Numbered from the stretch's first letter, positions 1 through 9,256 are shown. The stretch: DNA of 61,600 nt from an uncultured Clostridia bacterium (GCA_934663625.1 CAKUKP010000004.1:1-61600), one strand, 5' to 3'. A program made the numbers and translations. The notes: generated by a model not told the origin, from the letters alone.

Positions 1-2277
1 CATGCGCTTCAGCGCGTCCGAATAAAAGGCGCAAAGCTCATCGGCGGTTTCCATCATCGGCGATTCTGTGATGATGTGCAGATCATCCGTCACATCATCG
101 GGGCAGAGCCACGCCCAACCATCATCGCGCGGGATGCGGATGCCCTCGCCCAGTTCGGCGTTCGGCGCGTTTTGCGCAATGCGCTTCAGAATCGATCCGC
201 GCAGTGCGTCCGGTACGGTCACATCCGCGCTGCGGCGGTGTACGCTGGGCGTCTGCGCAAGCCATGCCTCCGGCGTGATGCCGCGCTCCGCCCACAGGGA
301 AAGCGCGGATATCGCGCAGTACAGGCCGTCAAACTGCAAATCCAGCTGCAATCTGGAATGCTTATACAGCGCGCGGTACCATTCGGCGCGCTCGCCCTGC
401 GCATATTCGGTTTCCGCGCCGTAGCGCGCCGCCAGCGCGTCCATCGCGCGCGTGCAGTCGCCGGATAGCAGCAGCTTCCCTTCGCCGCGCTCCAGCGCGA
501 TCCAGCCGGTCAGCAGCTCCCGCTGCGCCGAATCCATGCCGTTGATCGTGCACGCGCAGCCGTCTGATGAAAGCAGGATGCAGATTTCATTCTGCCCACG
601 GGCGGGCGGTTCGGTTACGCAGCGCGCGCGCAGGCCGATTTGATCCGCGATCTGCTGGGCGGTGCTCAAAAGGTGCGCGTTTTCCGAACAAAAGCAGATG
701 GGCGCGGATTGCGTGGGATTGGCGCGATACGCCGCGGCAATGTGCGCGCGATAGCCGATCTGCATTCCATCCGCGCGCTGCAAGGGTCGCGCGATGGCGG
801 TAAACGGCGCGCAGAAATCATGGCGGTCGTTCATTTTGCGGATCGCGCGCAGTTCGCGGTTGGGCAGGGGAACGCCCGATCGATCCAGCGGAATGATGCC
901 GTCGTCCTCGATCAGCAGCGCGCCGTCCGCGCAGATCATCCGTTGAATCGCGGCGAGCTGCGGCAGCGCGCATACGCCCGCGTCGATCGCGCGCGCGCCC
1001 TGCGCCATCGCGCCGGAAAGCGCGGCGTGCCACATCGCATCCGCGACGCTGCCCGCGCATCGCCCGATGGCGACGCTTGCAAGCTTCATTTCATGCACGC
1101 AGGTTTCCGCCATCCGCGAAAGCTGCGCGGGGGTGGATGCTTCCAGATGGCGGCGATGGGATGCGTCGCGCCGCCAGACCGCGTTTTCTTCGATCGTATG
1201 ATCCTCCGGAATATGCACGTCCGGCCACACCTTTGCGGCGTTCTTCAATGCCGAACCGCTGCCGATGCGCGCGCCGGTTCCGATGGCGCAGCCCTCGGTA
1301 ATCATCGCGCCGCCGTCCACCTGCGCGTTCAGCCCGATGGCGCAGCCGGTCAGATATGCGTCCCGACCGATGCGCGCGCCGGACAGGATCGCGGATACGT
1401 CGATGCGCGTACCGCTGCCGATGCGCGCGCCCGCGCCGATGGCGGCGTATGCGCCGATGTGCGCGCCGGATTCAATCCGGCATTCCGGTGCAATCCACGC
1501 GGTGGGGTGTACATAACAGCCCCGTTCCAGAATCGCGCCCTCCGTGCGCGGCGCAAGCCCCGGCAGATGAATCTTTCCGGAAAGCGCGTCGCGATGCACC
1601 CGAAGGTAAGCATCGATATCGCCCACATCGCACCAGTAACCATCCATATCGATCCCGTATACCGGAAAGCCCATTTCAATCAGGTGGGGGAAAAGGTCGT
1701 GCCCAAAATCATAGGGGCGATCGGAGGGCACATAGCGCAGCGCTTCCCGCTGCAAAATATAGATGCCGGTGTTCACACGATCGGAAAAAGCGGCGCTCCG
1801 GCTGGGTTTTTCGCGAAACATGCGGATTCGATCATCCGTATCGGTGATCGCGATGCCGTATTCGCTGGGGTCGGGGCAGCGCTTCAAAAGAATTGTAGCG
1901 ATCCCGCCGCGGGATTTATGGAAATCCATCGCGCGGTTCAAATCAAAATCGGTAATTCCATCGCCGGATAATACGATAAAACAATCGTCCAATCGATCCT
2001 CAGCGCGCTTTACGCCGCCCGCCGTACCCATCGATTGGCGCTCTACCAGCCATTCAATGCGCGCGTTCCAGCGCGCGCCCGTGCCGAAATGCTGCATGAT
2101 CGCATCGGGCAGATAACCGAGCGTTGCGCCGATGTGCGTGCATCCGCTGCGCAGAAGCAGCTCCACCGCATATTCCATCAGAGGCTTTCCCAGCAGCGGC
2201 AGCATGGGTTTTGGACAATCGCATGTCAGGGGACGCAGGCGCGAGCCTTCGCCGCCCGCCATGATGATCGCTTGCAT
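1..2277 (-). CDS. Sugar-1-phosphate nucleotidyltransferase / beta-helix / phosphomannomutase-like fusion (3' end cut by window edge)
   Basis: The frame starts at ATG 2277 and is still open at base 1, giving 759 residues. The first ~235 residues are a nucleotidyltransferase: MAGGEGSRLRPLT and PKPM form the nucleotide-binding signature, SGDGITDF supplies the metal-binding aspartate and NTGIYIL follows. Residues ~250-370 hold hexapeptide-type isoleucine-patch repeats (left-handed beta helix). The rest resembles the phosphoglucomutase/phosphomannomutase superfamily, ending with an EGIRIPRDDGWAWL stretch like the family's C-terminal phosphate-binding region. By family it makes a nucleotide-activated hexose, probably GDP-mannose or a related sugar, for cell-surface glycans. 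The mutase part lacks a recognisable TASHNP phosphoserine loop, so it may be non-catalytic. The missing C-terminus is probably short because relatives are about 780-830 residues. The exact sugar is not known. Confidence 0.85.
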   Translation of the reverse strand, partial: MQAIIMAGGEGSRLRPLTCDCPKPMLPLLGKPLMEYAVELLLRSGCTHIGATLGYLPDAIMQHFGTGARWNARIEWLVERQSMGTAGGVKRAEDRLDDCFIVLSGDGITDFDLNRAMDFHKSRGGIATILLKRCPDPSEYGIAITDTDDRIRMFREKPSRSAAFSDRVNTGIYILQREALRYVPSDRPYDFGHDLFPHLIEMGFPVYGIDMDGYWCDVGDIDAYLRVHRDALSGKIHLPGLAPRTEGAILERGCYVHPTAWIAPECRIESGAHIGAYAAIGAGARIGSGTRIDVSAILSGARIGRDAYLTGCAIGLNAQVDGGAMITEGCAIGTGARIGSGSALKNAAKVWPDVHIPEDHTIEENAVWRRDASHRRHLEASTPAQLSRMAETCVHEMKLASVAIGRCAGSVADAMWHAALSGAMAQGARAIDAGVCALPQLAAIQRMICADGALLIEDDGIIPLDRSGVPLPNRELRAIRKMNDRHDFCAPFTAIARPLQRADGMQIGYRAHIAAAYRANPTQSAPICFCSENAHLLSTAQQIADQIGLRARCVTEPPARGQNEICILLSSDGCACTINGMDSAQRELLTGWIALERGEGKLLLSGDCTRAMDALAARYGAETEYAQGERAEWYRALYKHSRLQLDLQFDGLYCAISALSLWAERGITPEAWLAQTPSVHRRSADVTVPDALRGSILKRIAQNAPNAELGEGIRIPRDDGWAWLCPDDVTDDLHIITESPMMETADELCAFYSDALKRM

Positions 2278-2493
2278 GATGCTTCATTCCCTTCGCTTTT
2301 TCAATCATAATAGTTGTACCTATGCGGTATTCTACCCGATTATGAACTGAAATATGCGAAGGCGGGGCGCGCGGTTCCACAATCAGCATGATTTGGAAAT
2401 TCCGTGCAGATATGCAAATCGAAGCATTGAATTTGATTCCGCGCTCCAGCCTAACAGAGAAGCGCAATTTGAATTTTTGAGGGGAGGGAAACG

Positions 2494-2676
2494 ATGATGG
2501 AAGGATGTCTGGAAGCGAGAAGCGAAGTTACGATTCTGGAGATCGCCTGTCCGGCGTGCGGCGCAAATGTGGAAGCGTTCGATGTGGATGGAAGGCTGCG
2601 CGCCGATGCAAGATGCGAAAAATGCGGGCACATCATCCGGCAGGGCACGCCCGTGGATGAACTGGAATGCGAATGA
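2494..2676 (+). CDS. Small zinc-ribbon protein, 60 aa
   Basis: This short ORF has an excellent ribosome site (GGGGAGGG about 6 bases before ATG 2494) and a four-cysteine pattern, CPAC at residues 19-22 and CEKC at 41-44, typical of a small zinc ribbon. The C-terminus is acidic. It sits alone between two minus-strand units: the sugar-nucleotide gene starts about 215 bases to its left, and hslU ends convergently to its right. I do not recognise a named family. A structural zinc-binding or nucleic-acid-associated role is the most one can say. The ribosome site and cysteine spacing argue against a chance ORF. Confidence 0.7.
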   Translation: MMEGCLEARSEVTILEIACPACGANVEAFDVDGRLRADARCEKCGHIIRQGTPVDELECE

Positions 2677-2679
2677 ATT

Positions 2680-2714
2680 GAAAAACGGTAGTCCGCAACA
2701 CAGCGGACTACCGT
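2680..2714 (-). terminator. Rho-independent terminator of the dprA-hslU operon
   Basis: A perfect 12-bp stem (2685-2696 with 2703-2714, loop AACACA) is followed on the minus strand by TTTTT. It lies 20 bases past the hslU stop. On the plus strand it lacks a T tract, so it probably serves only the minus-strand operon. Confidence 0.85.
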
Positions 2715-2734
2715 CGGAGCCCTGACAGAATCGA

Positions 2735-4102
2735 TCACAGAATATACTTCTTTACATCCTTGGCGTGCAGATCTGTGCCGAGCTGCGCGTTTACATAATT
2801 GGCGTCGATGTGTACGCAGATTTCGGGCGCGTCGCCGCCGCCGGCGTTGAACGCGATATCGTTCAGAATCTTTTCCAGCATCGTGTGCAGCCTGCGCGCG
2901 CCGATGTTTTCATTCGTTTCGTTGGCCTGCCATGCGTATTCGGCGATGGCCTGCAATGCCGAATCATCGAAATCCAGAGATACGCCGTCCACGCCCAGCA
3001 GCAGTTCGTACTGGCGGATCAGGGCGTTTTCGGGCTGGGTCAGAATGCGCTTGTAATCTTCGATGGTCAGCGGCTTCAAATCCACGCGCACGGGGAAGCG
3101 TCCCTGCAATTCGGGGATCAGATCGGAAACCTTTGCCACATGGAAAGCGCCCGCGGCGATGAACAGGATATGATCCGTCTTGACCGGCCCATATTTGGTA
3201 TTGACCGTGGTGCCTTCTACGATCGGCAGAATATCGCGCTGTACGCCCTCGCGGGATACGTCCGGCCCCGTTCCGCCGCCGCGGCCTGCTACCTTATCGA
3301 TTTCATCCAGAAATACGATGCCGTGCTGCTCCGCACGCTCGACGGCCTGCGAATATACCGCATCCATATCGATCAGATTCTGCTCCTCCTCGGCCTGCAG
3401 AATCTTGCGCGCCTCGCGCACCTCTACCTTGCGCAGCTTGGTTTTCTTCGGAATGATGCTGCCCAGCACATCGGTCATGCTCATATCGGTGCCGGGGATT
3501 TCCGTCTGCGGACGAACCTCTTCAACCTCGATTTCAACGATTTCGTGCTCCAGCTCGCCGCGGCGAAGGCGCGTGCGCACATCGTCCTGACGAACCATCA
3601 GCTGATTCTTTTCCTCGGTGGAAAGCTCCGGCTCCTTGGGCTTGTTGCCCAGCAGAATATCGATCGGATTGACCGGCTTTTTCTTCTGCGTGCGGGTCAG
3701 CAGATCCACCAGACGATCCTCCACAACGCATTCGGCGCGGCTGCGCACGTTTGCGCTGTGCTGATTCTTCACCAGACGGATCGCGGCCTCCACCAGATCG
3801 CGGATGATGGATTCCACATCGCGCCCCACATAGCCCACCTCGGTGAACTTCGTGGCTTCCACCTTTACGAACGGCGCATCCGTCAGCCGCGCCAGCCTGC
3901 GGGCGATTTCGGTCTTGCCCACGCCGGTCGGGCCGATCATCAATATGTTCTTCGGGGTAACTTCTTCGCGGATCGCTTCGTCCAGCTGGGCGCGGCGATA
4001 GCGGTTGCGCAGCGCGACCGCGACGGCGCGCTTGGCGTCCTCCTGACCGATGATGTATCGATCCAGCTCGCGCACGATCTCGCGGGGGGTAAGTTCAGTC
4101 AT
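2735..4102 (-). CDS. hslU: ATP-dependent protease ATPase subunit HslU (ClpY)
   Basis: HslU is the AAA+ unfoldase ring that feeds proteins into the HslV peptidase. The 455-residue length is normal for the family. Visible are the N-terminal TPREIVRELDRYIIGQ, Walker A GPTGVGKTEIARRLA, the charged I-domain insertion, Walker B GIVFLDEIDKV and a C-terminal KKYIL tail like the one HslU inserts into HslV. The frame is open upstream to 4228, but ATG 4102 is chosen because AAGGAG lies just before it, the protein then starts as family members do, and it clears hslV by 10 bases. It is the last gene of the dprA operon. In Bacillus subtilis codY follows at this point; here the operon ends at a terminator instead. 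Confidence 0.97.
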   Translation of the reverse strand: MTELTPREIVRELDRYIIGQEDAKRAVAVALRNRYRRAQLDEAIREEVTPKNILMIGPTGVGKTEIARRLARLTDAPFVKVEATKFTEVGYVGRDVESIIRDLVEAAIRLVKNQHSANVRSRAECVVEDRLVDLLTRTQKKKPVNPIDILLGNKPKEPELSTEEKNQLMVRQDDVRTRLRRGELEHEIVEIEVEEVRPQTEIPGTDMSMTDVLGSIIPKKTKLRKVEVREARKILQAEEEQNLIDMDAVYSQAVERAEQHGIVFLDEIDKVAGRGGGTGPDVSREGVQRDILPIVEGTTVNTKYGPVKTDHILFIAAGAFHVAKVSDLIPELQGRFPVRVDLKPLTIEDYKRILTQPENALIRQYELLLGVDGVSLDFDDSALQAIAEYAWQANETNENIGARRLHTMLEKILNDIAFNAGGGDAPEICVHIDANYVNAQLGTDLHAKDVKKYIL

Positions 4103-4112
4103 ATTTTTCTCC

Positions 4113-4670
4113 TTATACCTTTTCAACGATGATGTGGTCGTTGGTAAATACGCAGATTTCCGATGCGATGTGCAGCGCCTTGCGGGCGATTTCATCGGCG
4201 GGCAGATCGGTATTCTGGTACAGCGCACGCGCCGCCGCCAGCGCGTAATTGCCGCCGCTGCCGATGGCGATCACGCCGTCGTCCGGCTCGATCACTTCGC
4301 CGGTGCCGGAAACCAGCATCAGATTTTCCTTATCGGCGCACAGCAGCATGGCCTCCAGCTTGCGCATCGCCTTATCCATACGCCAGTCCTGTGCCAGCTC
4401 TACCGCCGCGCGCGGCAGATTGCCGCTGTACTGCGTAAGCTTATCTTCGAATTTTTCGCACAGCGCGAATGCGTCCGCCACGGAACCGGCAAAGCCGACC
4501 ACGACCTTGCCGCCGAAGATTCTGCGCACCTTCTTCGCGCCGCCCTTCAGTATGGTGGATTGTCCCATCGTTACCTGGCCGTCACCTGCCAGCGCGATTT
4601 CGCCGTTTCGGCGCACGGCGCAGATCGTCGTGCCGCGGAACGGGCTTGTTACTTCATGTTCATAGCTCAT
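4113..4670 (-). CDS. hslV: ATP-dependent protease peptidase subunit HslV (ClpQ)
   Basis: HslV is the N-terminal-nucleophile peptidase of the two-ring HslUV protease. The core matches throughout: GDGQVT, VVGFAGSVADAFAL, LVSGTGEVIEPDDG, AIGSGGNYALAAARAL and ICVFTNDHI. The presumed catalytic threonine is the first of the TT pair in FRGTTICAV, residue 14, so a 13-residue propeptide would have to be removed. Many homologues expose this residue after losing only Met or a few residues. The start overlaps the end of trmFO by 11 bases and no closer ATG exists before the TT pair, so the propeptide appears real. Translational coupling with trmFO and hslU is likely. Confidence 0.97.
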   Translation of the reverse strand: MSYEHEVTSPFRGTTICAVRRNGEIALAGDGQVTMGQSTILKGGAKKVRRIFGGKVVVGFAGSVADAFALCEKFEDKLTQYSGNLPRAAVELAQDWRMDKAMRKLEAMLLCADKENLMLVSGTGEVIEPDDGVIAIGSGGNYALAAARALYQNTDLPADEIARKALHIASEICVFTNDHIIVEKV

Positions 4671-5964
4671 ATTGCTTGATTACCTCTTCCATTGCTTCGA
4701 TTGCGCGCGCGCTCATGCGCTCATAGCGGAACTTCTTGCCGCGGATGCGCTCGTTCAGCGGCTCCAGCACGCCGTAATTGGCGTTCATCGGCTGGAAATT
4801 CGCGCTGGGGGTGGAAACATGGCGCGCCAGTGCGCCGATGATGGTTTTGCCGGTGAAATCCGGTTCGGGTTTGCCGTTCATGGCGCAGTACAGGCCGATC
4901 GCCGCCGCCATGCCGCTGCAGGTGGATTCCATATAGCCCTCCACGCCGGAAAGCTGACCGGCGAAGCGGATCATGGGATTGTTCTTCAGCGCGTAATTCG
5001 CGCCCAGCAGCGCGGGGCCGTTTAAGTATGTATTGCGGTGCATCACGCCGTAGCGCACGAATTCGGCGTGCTCCAAGCCGGGAATCATGGAAAACACGCG
5101 CTTCTGTTCGCCCCACTTCAGGCGGGTCTGGAAGCCCACCAGATTGTACATCGTACCGCTTTCGTTTTCCTGCCGCAGCTGTACCACGGCGAACGGCTCC
5201 CGTCCGGTGCGCGGATCGATCAATCCTACCGGCTTTAGCGGCCCAAACGCCAGCGTCATGCGCCCGCGCGACGCCAGAATTTCTACCGCCAGGCAGCCCT
5301 CGAACACCAGCTTCTTCTCAAAATCGTGCAGCTCGGCCAGCTCCGCGCCCATCAGCGCGTCGTAGAAGGCGTTGTATTCCGCTTCCGTCATCGGGCAGTT
5401 CAGATAATCCGAACCGCGATCATAGCGAGATGCGCGGAACACCTTATCCATATCCAGCGAATCCGCCGTGACGATCGGCGCGGCGGCATCGAAGAAGTGC
5501 AGCGTCTGCGCGCCGGACAGGCGGGCGATCGCGTCCGTCAGCGCGGGATCGGTCAGCGGCCCCGTCGCGATGATTGCGGGCGCTTCCGGAATTTCGTCCA
5601 CCAGCTTCGATTCGAATTCCACCAGCGGATGATTCTTCAGCGTATCGGTGATGATGCGGGAAAACACATCGCGATCCACCGCCAGCGCACCGCCCGCGGG
5701 CACGCGGCTGCGCTCCGCCGCGGACAGGATCAGCCCGTCCAGCAGGCGCATTTCCGCCTTTAAAAGCCCCGATGCGTTGGACATCTGTTCCGCCTTCAGC
5801 GAATTGGAGCATACCAGCTCCGCAAAGCCTTCGGATTTGTGCGCCGGAGAAAACTTCACCGGCTTCATATCGATCAGCCGCACGGGCACGCCGCGCCGCA
5901 CCAGCTGCCATGCGGCTTCGCAGCCCGCCAGTCCCGCGCCGACAATCGTTACGCGATCATTCAT
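4660..5964 (-). CDS. trmFO: Methylenetetrahydrofolate-tRNA-(uracil-5-)-methyltransferase TrmFO
   Basis: TrmFO uses FAD and methylene-tetrahydrofolate to make 5-methyluridine at position 54 of tRNA. The N-terminus has the FAD-binding GAGLAGCEAAW followed by RLIDMKP and the family-typical HKSEGFAELVCSNSLK. Downstream are GCLAVEILASRG and SGVEGYMEST, also characteristic. The frame opens at 5985, but ATG 5964 is preferred: GGAGG sits 5 bases before it and the 434-residue length is standard. The start overlaps the topA stop by 8 bases and the end overlaps hslV, so the gene is embedded in the operon. B. subtilis carries xerC (codV) between this gene and hslV; it is absent here. Confidence 0.97.
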   Translation of the reverse strand: MNDRVTIVGAGLAGCEAAWQLVRRGVPVRLIDMKPVKFSPAHKSEGFAELVCSNSLKAEQMSNASGLLKAEMRLLDGLILSAAERSRVPAGGALAVDRDVFSRIITDTLKNHPLVEFESKLVDEIPEAPAIIATGPLTDPALTDAIARLSGAQTLHFFDAAAPIVTADSLDMDKVFRASRYDRGSDYLNCPMTEAEYNAFYDALMGAELAELHDFEKKLVFEGCLAVEILASRGRMTLAFGPLKPVGLIDPRTGREPFAVVQLRQENESGTMYNLVGFQTRLKWGEQKRVFSMIPGLEHAEFVRYGVMHRNTYLNGPALLGANYALKNNPMIRFAGQLSGVEGYMESTCSGMAAAIGLYCAMNGKPEPDFTGKTIIGALARHVSTPSANFQPMNANYGVLEPLNERIRGKKFRYERMSARAIEAMEEVIKQYEL

Positions 5965-8062
5965 CGCTGCCTCCGTCATTTTCAATCTGCACGCGATGGC
6001 GGCAGGTTTCGTTTACGCATACGTGATAGAGCGTGTCCTTCGCGCCGGATTTCAATACCATGCGGCCGCCGCACACGGGACATTTTTCCGCTACGGGGCG
6101 ATCCCACGATACGAAATCGCATTCGGGATAATGTTCGCAGCCGTAGAACTTGCGCCCCTTTCGGCTGATGCGCTCCAACAGTTCGCCGCCGCACTTCGGG
6201 CAGGGAACGCCGATGTTCTTGGGCAGCGCCATCGTAAACCGGCAATCCGGAAAATTCGGACAGGCGAGGAATTTGCCATACCGGCTCATCTTGTACACCA
6301 TCATTGCGCCGCACTTTTCGCACGGCACATCGGATACCTGATCTTCGATGGATACTTTTTCGATGCTCTGATCCGCCTTTTCCAGCGTTTCCATGAACGG
6401 GCCGTAGAAATCGGCGATTACGCCGTGCCATTCCAGCTGACCGGCCTCGACCTCATCCAGCTTTTCTTCCATTCCGGCGGTGAAGGTGATATCCACGATG
6501 TTCGGGAAATGCTTGCACATCACATCGTTTACCGTCTTGCCCAGCTCCGTGGGCATCAGGCGCTTCTTTTCGCGTGCCACATAGCCGCGGGAGATGATCG
6601 TGGAAATGGTGGGCGCATAGGTCGACGGGCGGCCGATGCCCTTTTCCTCCAGCGCGCGCACCAGGCTGGCTTCGGTATAGCGTGGCGGCGGCTGGGTGAA
6701 ATGCTGCTCCGGCAGGATTTCGCCGATGATTGCAGCGGTGCCTTCGGTAAGCTCCGGCAGGTTCTTTACGTTCGTTTCCTCGGCGGAATCATCCGCGCCC
6801 TCCTCATAGATCGCGGTAAAGCCCGCGAAGCGCAGCTTTTGCGCATTGAAGTGGAAGCGAATGCCGGTATCGGAATCGATGTCCACGGACAGCGTATCGT
6901 ATACCGCGGGGGTCATCTGGCTGGATACGAATCGCGCGTAAATCAGCTTATAGAGCTTGAACTGATCGTGCGAAAGCGATGCTTTGATGTCCTCCGGACG
7001 GCGGGTAATGTCGGTGGGGCGAATCGCTTCGTGCGCGTCCTGCGCCGTGGAGCGGGTTTTGTATACGTTCGGCGTTTCCGGCAGATATTCCGGCGCATAG
7101 CGATCCGCGATCATGCCGCGCACCGCCGCCATCGCCTCGTCCGCGATGCGGGTGGAGTCGGTACGGATGTAGGTGACAAGACCCTGCGATCCTTCGCCCG
7201 CCAATTCTACGCCTTCGTAGAGCTGCTGTGCGATCTGCATGGTTTTCTGCGTGGTGAAGCCCAGCTTGCGCGAAGCCTCCTGCTGCAGATTCGATGTGGT
7301 AAACGGCGCGGCGGGGTATTTCCGGCGCTCCGATTTTTTGATCGTCGATACATGAAACGCGGCGTTTTCGCACGCGGCGACGATTTTTTCCGCCTCCTCG
7401 CGGGTGTGCAGTTCCTGCTTCTGGGCGTCCGTGCCGGTAAACCGCGCGGATACGCGCGCGCTGCCGATGGTGAAATCGGTGGTAATCGTCCAGTATTCCT
7501 CGGGGAGGAACTGATCGATTTCCTGTTCGCGGTCGCAGATCATCTTGGCGGCGACCGACTGAACGCGGCCCGCGCTCAGACCCTTTTTGATCTTCCGCCA
7601 CAGCAGCGGGCTGATCTTGTAGCCGATCAGGCGATCCAGCACGCGGCGCGCCTGCTGCGCGTTCACCAGATTCATGTTGATCGCGCGCGGGCTCTTGACC
7701 GCGGCCTTGACCGCCTTGGACGTAACTTCATGGAATTCGATGCGGCAATCGGATGTTTCATCGATGCCCAGCACGTTTGCCAGATGCCAGGAAATCGCTT
7801 CTCCCTCGCGGTCCGGGTCGGTCGCGAGATAGATTTTGGCGGCGTTCTTCGCTTCCTTGCGAATGCGGTTCAGGATTTCGCCGCGACCGCGGATGGTGAT
7901 ATATTTGGGTTCAAAACCGTTTTCCTCATCCACGCCGATCTGGGATTTCGGCATATCGCGCACATGTCCCTGCGATGCTTCTACCTTATATCCCCGACCC
8001 AGAAATTTGCTGATGGTCTTTGCCTTTGCGGGTGATTCAACGATCACGAGTTTGTTTGCCAT
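5957..8062 (-). CDS. topA: DNA topoisomerase I (type IA)
   Basis: This enzyme relaxes negatively supercoiled DNA through a tyrosine-linked single-strand break. The Toprim domain occupies residues 1-~115 (KLVIVESPAKAKTI, and LATDPDREGEAI with the acidic triad). The catalytic tyrosine is in GLVTYIRTDSTR at about residue 298. The C-terminus carries three four-cysteine zinc ribbons, beginning CEKCG, CPKCG and CPVCG, which bind DNA or RNA polymerase in homologues. At 701 residues the length is normal. GGAGG precedes ATG 8062. It lies between dprA and trmFO, the conserved Firmicute order. Confidence 0.98.
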   Translation of the reverse strand: MANKLVIVESPAKAKTISKFLGRGYKVEASQGHVRDMPKSQIGVDEENGFEPKYITIRGRGEILNRIRKEAKNAAKIYLATDPDREGEAISWHLANVLGIDETSDCRIEFHEVTSKAVKAAVKSPRAINMNLVNAQQARRVLDRLIGYKISPLLWRKIKKGLSAGRVQSVAAKMICDREQEIDQFLPEEYWTITTDFTIGSARVSARFTGTDAQKQELHTREEAEKIVAACENAAFHVSTIKKSERRKYPAAPFTTSNLQQEASRKLGFTTQKTMQIAQQLYEGVELAGEGSQGLVTYIRTDSTRIADEAMAAVRGMIADRYAPEYLPETPNVYKTRSTAQDAHEAIRPTDITRRPEDIKASLSHDQFKLYKLIYARFVSSQMTPAVYDTLSVDIDSDTGIRFHFNAQKLRFAGFTAIYEEGADDSAEETNVKNLPELTEGTAAIIGEILPEQHFTQPPPRYTEASLVRALEEKGIGRPSTYAPTISTIISRGYVAREKKRLMPTELGKTVNDVMCKHFPNIVDITFTAGMEEKLDEVEAGQLEWHGVIADFYGPFMETLEKADQSIEKVSIEDQVSDVPCEKCGAMMVYKMSRYGKFLACPNFPDCRFTMALPKNIGVPCPKCGGELLERISRKGRKFYGCEHYPECDFVSWDRPVAEKCPVCGGRMVLKSGAKDTLYHVCVNETCRHRVQIENDGGSDE

Positions 8063-8110
8063 GGTGTTCCTCCGTCATGCGTGTGTTGCGGATCGGACAG
8101 CGCGATTCCT

Positions 8111-9211
8111 TCATATATTATAGGCGCGGTATTGTCCGCCCGGCACTTTTACTATTATTCCCCGAAGTTCCAACATTGTCAAGTGGGAAATTAGCATTGG
8201 AACGGGAAAATCCACCAAATTCGCCAGTTCGTCAAAGGAAAGCGCCTGTTCAAGCAGCGGTTTGACGATCTGATCGTCCTCCGGATCCAGATTCAGGGCG
8301 GGTCGGGGCGCGGCTTTGGCGGGGTCGGGGCGCTGCGCCCAGCCGTAGAATTCCAGTATCTGCCACGGTGTGATCACGGGCGTCGCGCCCTCCACAATCA
8401 TCCGGTTCGGCATTGCGGACAGCGCGGCGTAAATCGATCCCGGCACGGCGAACACATCGCGGTTCTGTTCCAGCGCATCGTTTACGGTGATCATCGCGCC
8501 GGATCGTTCCGCGCCCTCCACCACCAGCGTGCCGCGCGATAGGCCGCTGATGATCCGGTTGCGCAGCGGAAAATGCTTGGGCAGCGGTTGTGTGCCGGGC
8601 GTATATTCGGATACGATCGCGCCGCCGTTATCCAGTATCCGGTTGTACAGCAGCTGGTTCTCCGGCGGATAGACGACGTCCGCGCCGCAGCCCAGCACCG
8701 CGATCGTTTTGCCCAGCCCCAGCAGCGCGCCCTCGTGCGCGCAGGTATCGATGCCGCGCGCCATGCCGGATACGATGGTCACGCCCTCGCGCGCCAGCGT
8801 TTCGCCGAATTCGCGGGCGGCGCGTTCGCCGTCGCGCGTGCACCGGCGCGAGCCCACGATGGAAAAGCAGCGCGCCTCGCTCAGATTCGCGTTTCCCAGC
8901 ACGTACAGCGTCGCCGGCGGATCGTAGATCTGATTCAGCAGCGGCGGATAATGATCGCCGATGCGCGTAACCGGCCGCATGCCCGTGCGTTCGATGGCGG
9001 AAAACAGGCGATAGAAGTATTCCTCCGTGCGTGCCTCGCGCAGATTTTTCAGCGCGGCGCGGCCGAGAAACTGCATCTGCGCATCGCCAACGTTGTCCCA
9101 CACGGTGCGCGCGTCCTCATAGATGCTGATCAGCTGATAAAAGCGCTTGGGACCGATCCCATCGACGCTGGACAGCCATATCCAGTATTGCTCCATCTGA
9201 CTGAAATCCAT
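8111..9211 (-). CDS. dprA: DNA-processing protein DprA (Smf)
   Basis: DprA binds incoming single-stranded DNA and loads RecA during natural transformation; it is also widespread in non-competent bacteria. The N-terminus has a helix-hairpin-helix-like segment (LSSVDGIGPKRFYQLI). The Rossmann-like core is clear from SIVGSRRCTRDG, IVSGMARGIDTCAH, AVLGCGADVVYP, FPLRNRIISGLS and GSIYA. The last ~60 residues resemble the winged-helix tail (DML1-like). At 366 residues it is full length. It is first in its operon, behind the promoter at 9257-9285, with GGGAGG before the ATG. A comF homologue at 47.7 kb is the other competence-type gene in the window. Confidence 0.95.
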   Translation of the reverse strand: MDFSQMEQYWIWLSSVDGIGPKRFYQLISIYEDARTVWDNVGDAQMQFLGRAALKNLREARTEEYFYRLFSAIERTGMRPVTRIGDHYPPLLNQIYDPPATLYVLGNANLSEARCFSIVGSRRCTRDGERAAREFGETLAREGVTIVSGMARGIDTCAHEGALLGLGKTIAVLGCGADVVYPPENQLLYNRILDNGGAIVSEYTPGTQPLPKHFPLRNRIISGLSRGTLVVEGAERSGAMITVNDALEQNRDVFAVPGSIYAALSAMPNRMIVEGATPVITPWQILEFYGWAQRPDPAKAAPRPALNLDPEDDQIVKPLLEQALSFDELANLVDFPVPMLISHLTMLELRGIIVKVPGGQYRAYNI

Positions 9212-9256
9212 GCAATTCCTCCCGCATTATCTTCATCGCACGTAGAACCTGATTCC

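Noticed and set aside
5648..8035. Very long open frame antisense to topA and trmFO
   Set aside because: It lies opposite two certain genes. Long antisense frames are expected from the G+C-rich codon use here, and the translation is histidine/arginine-rich with no domain.
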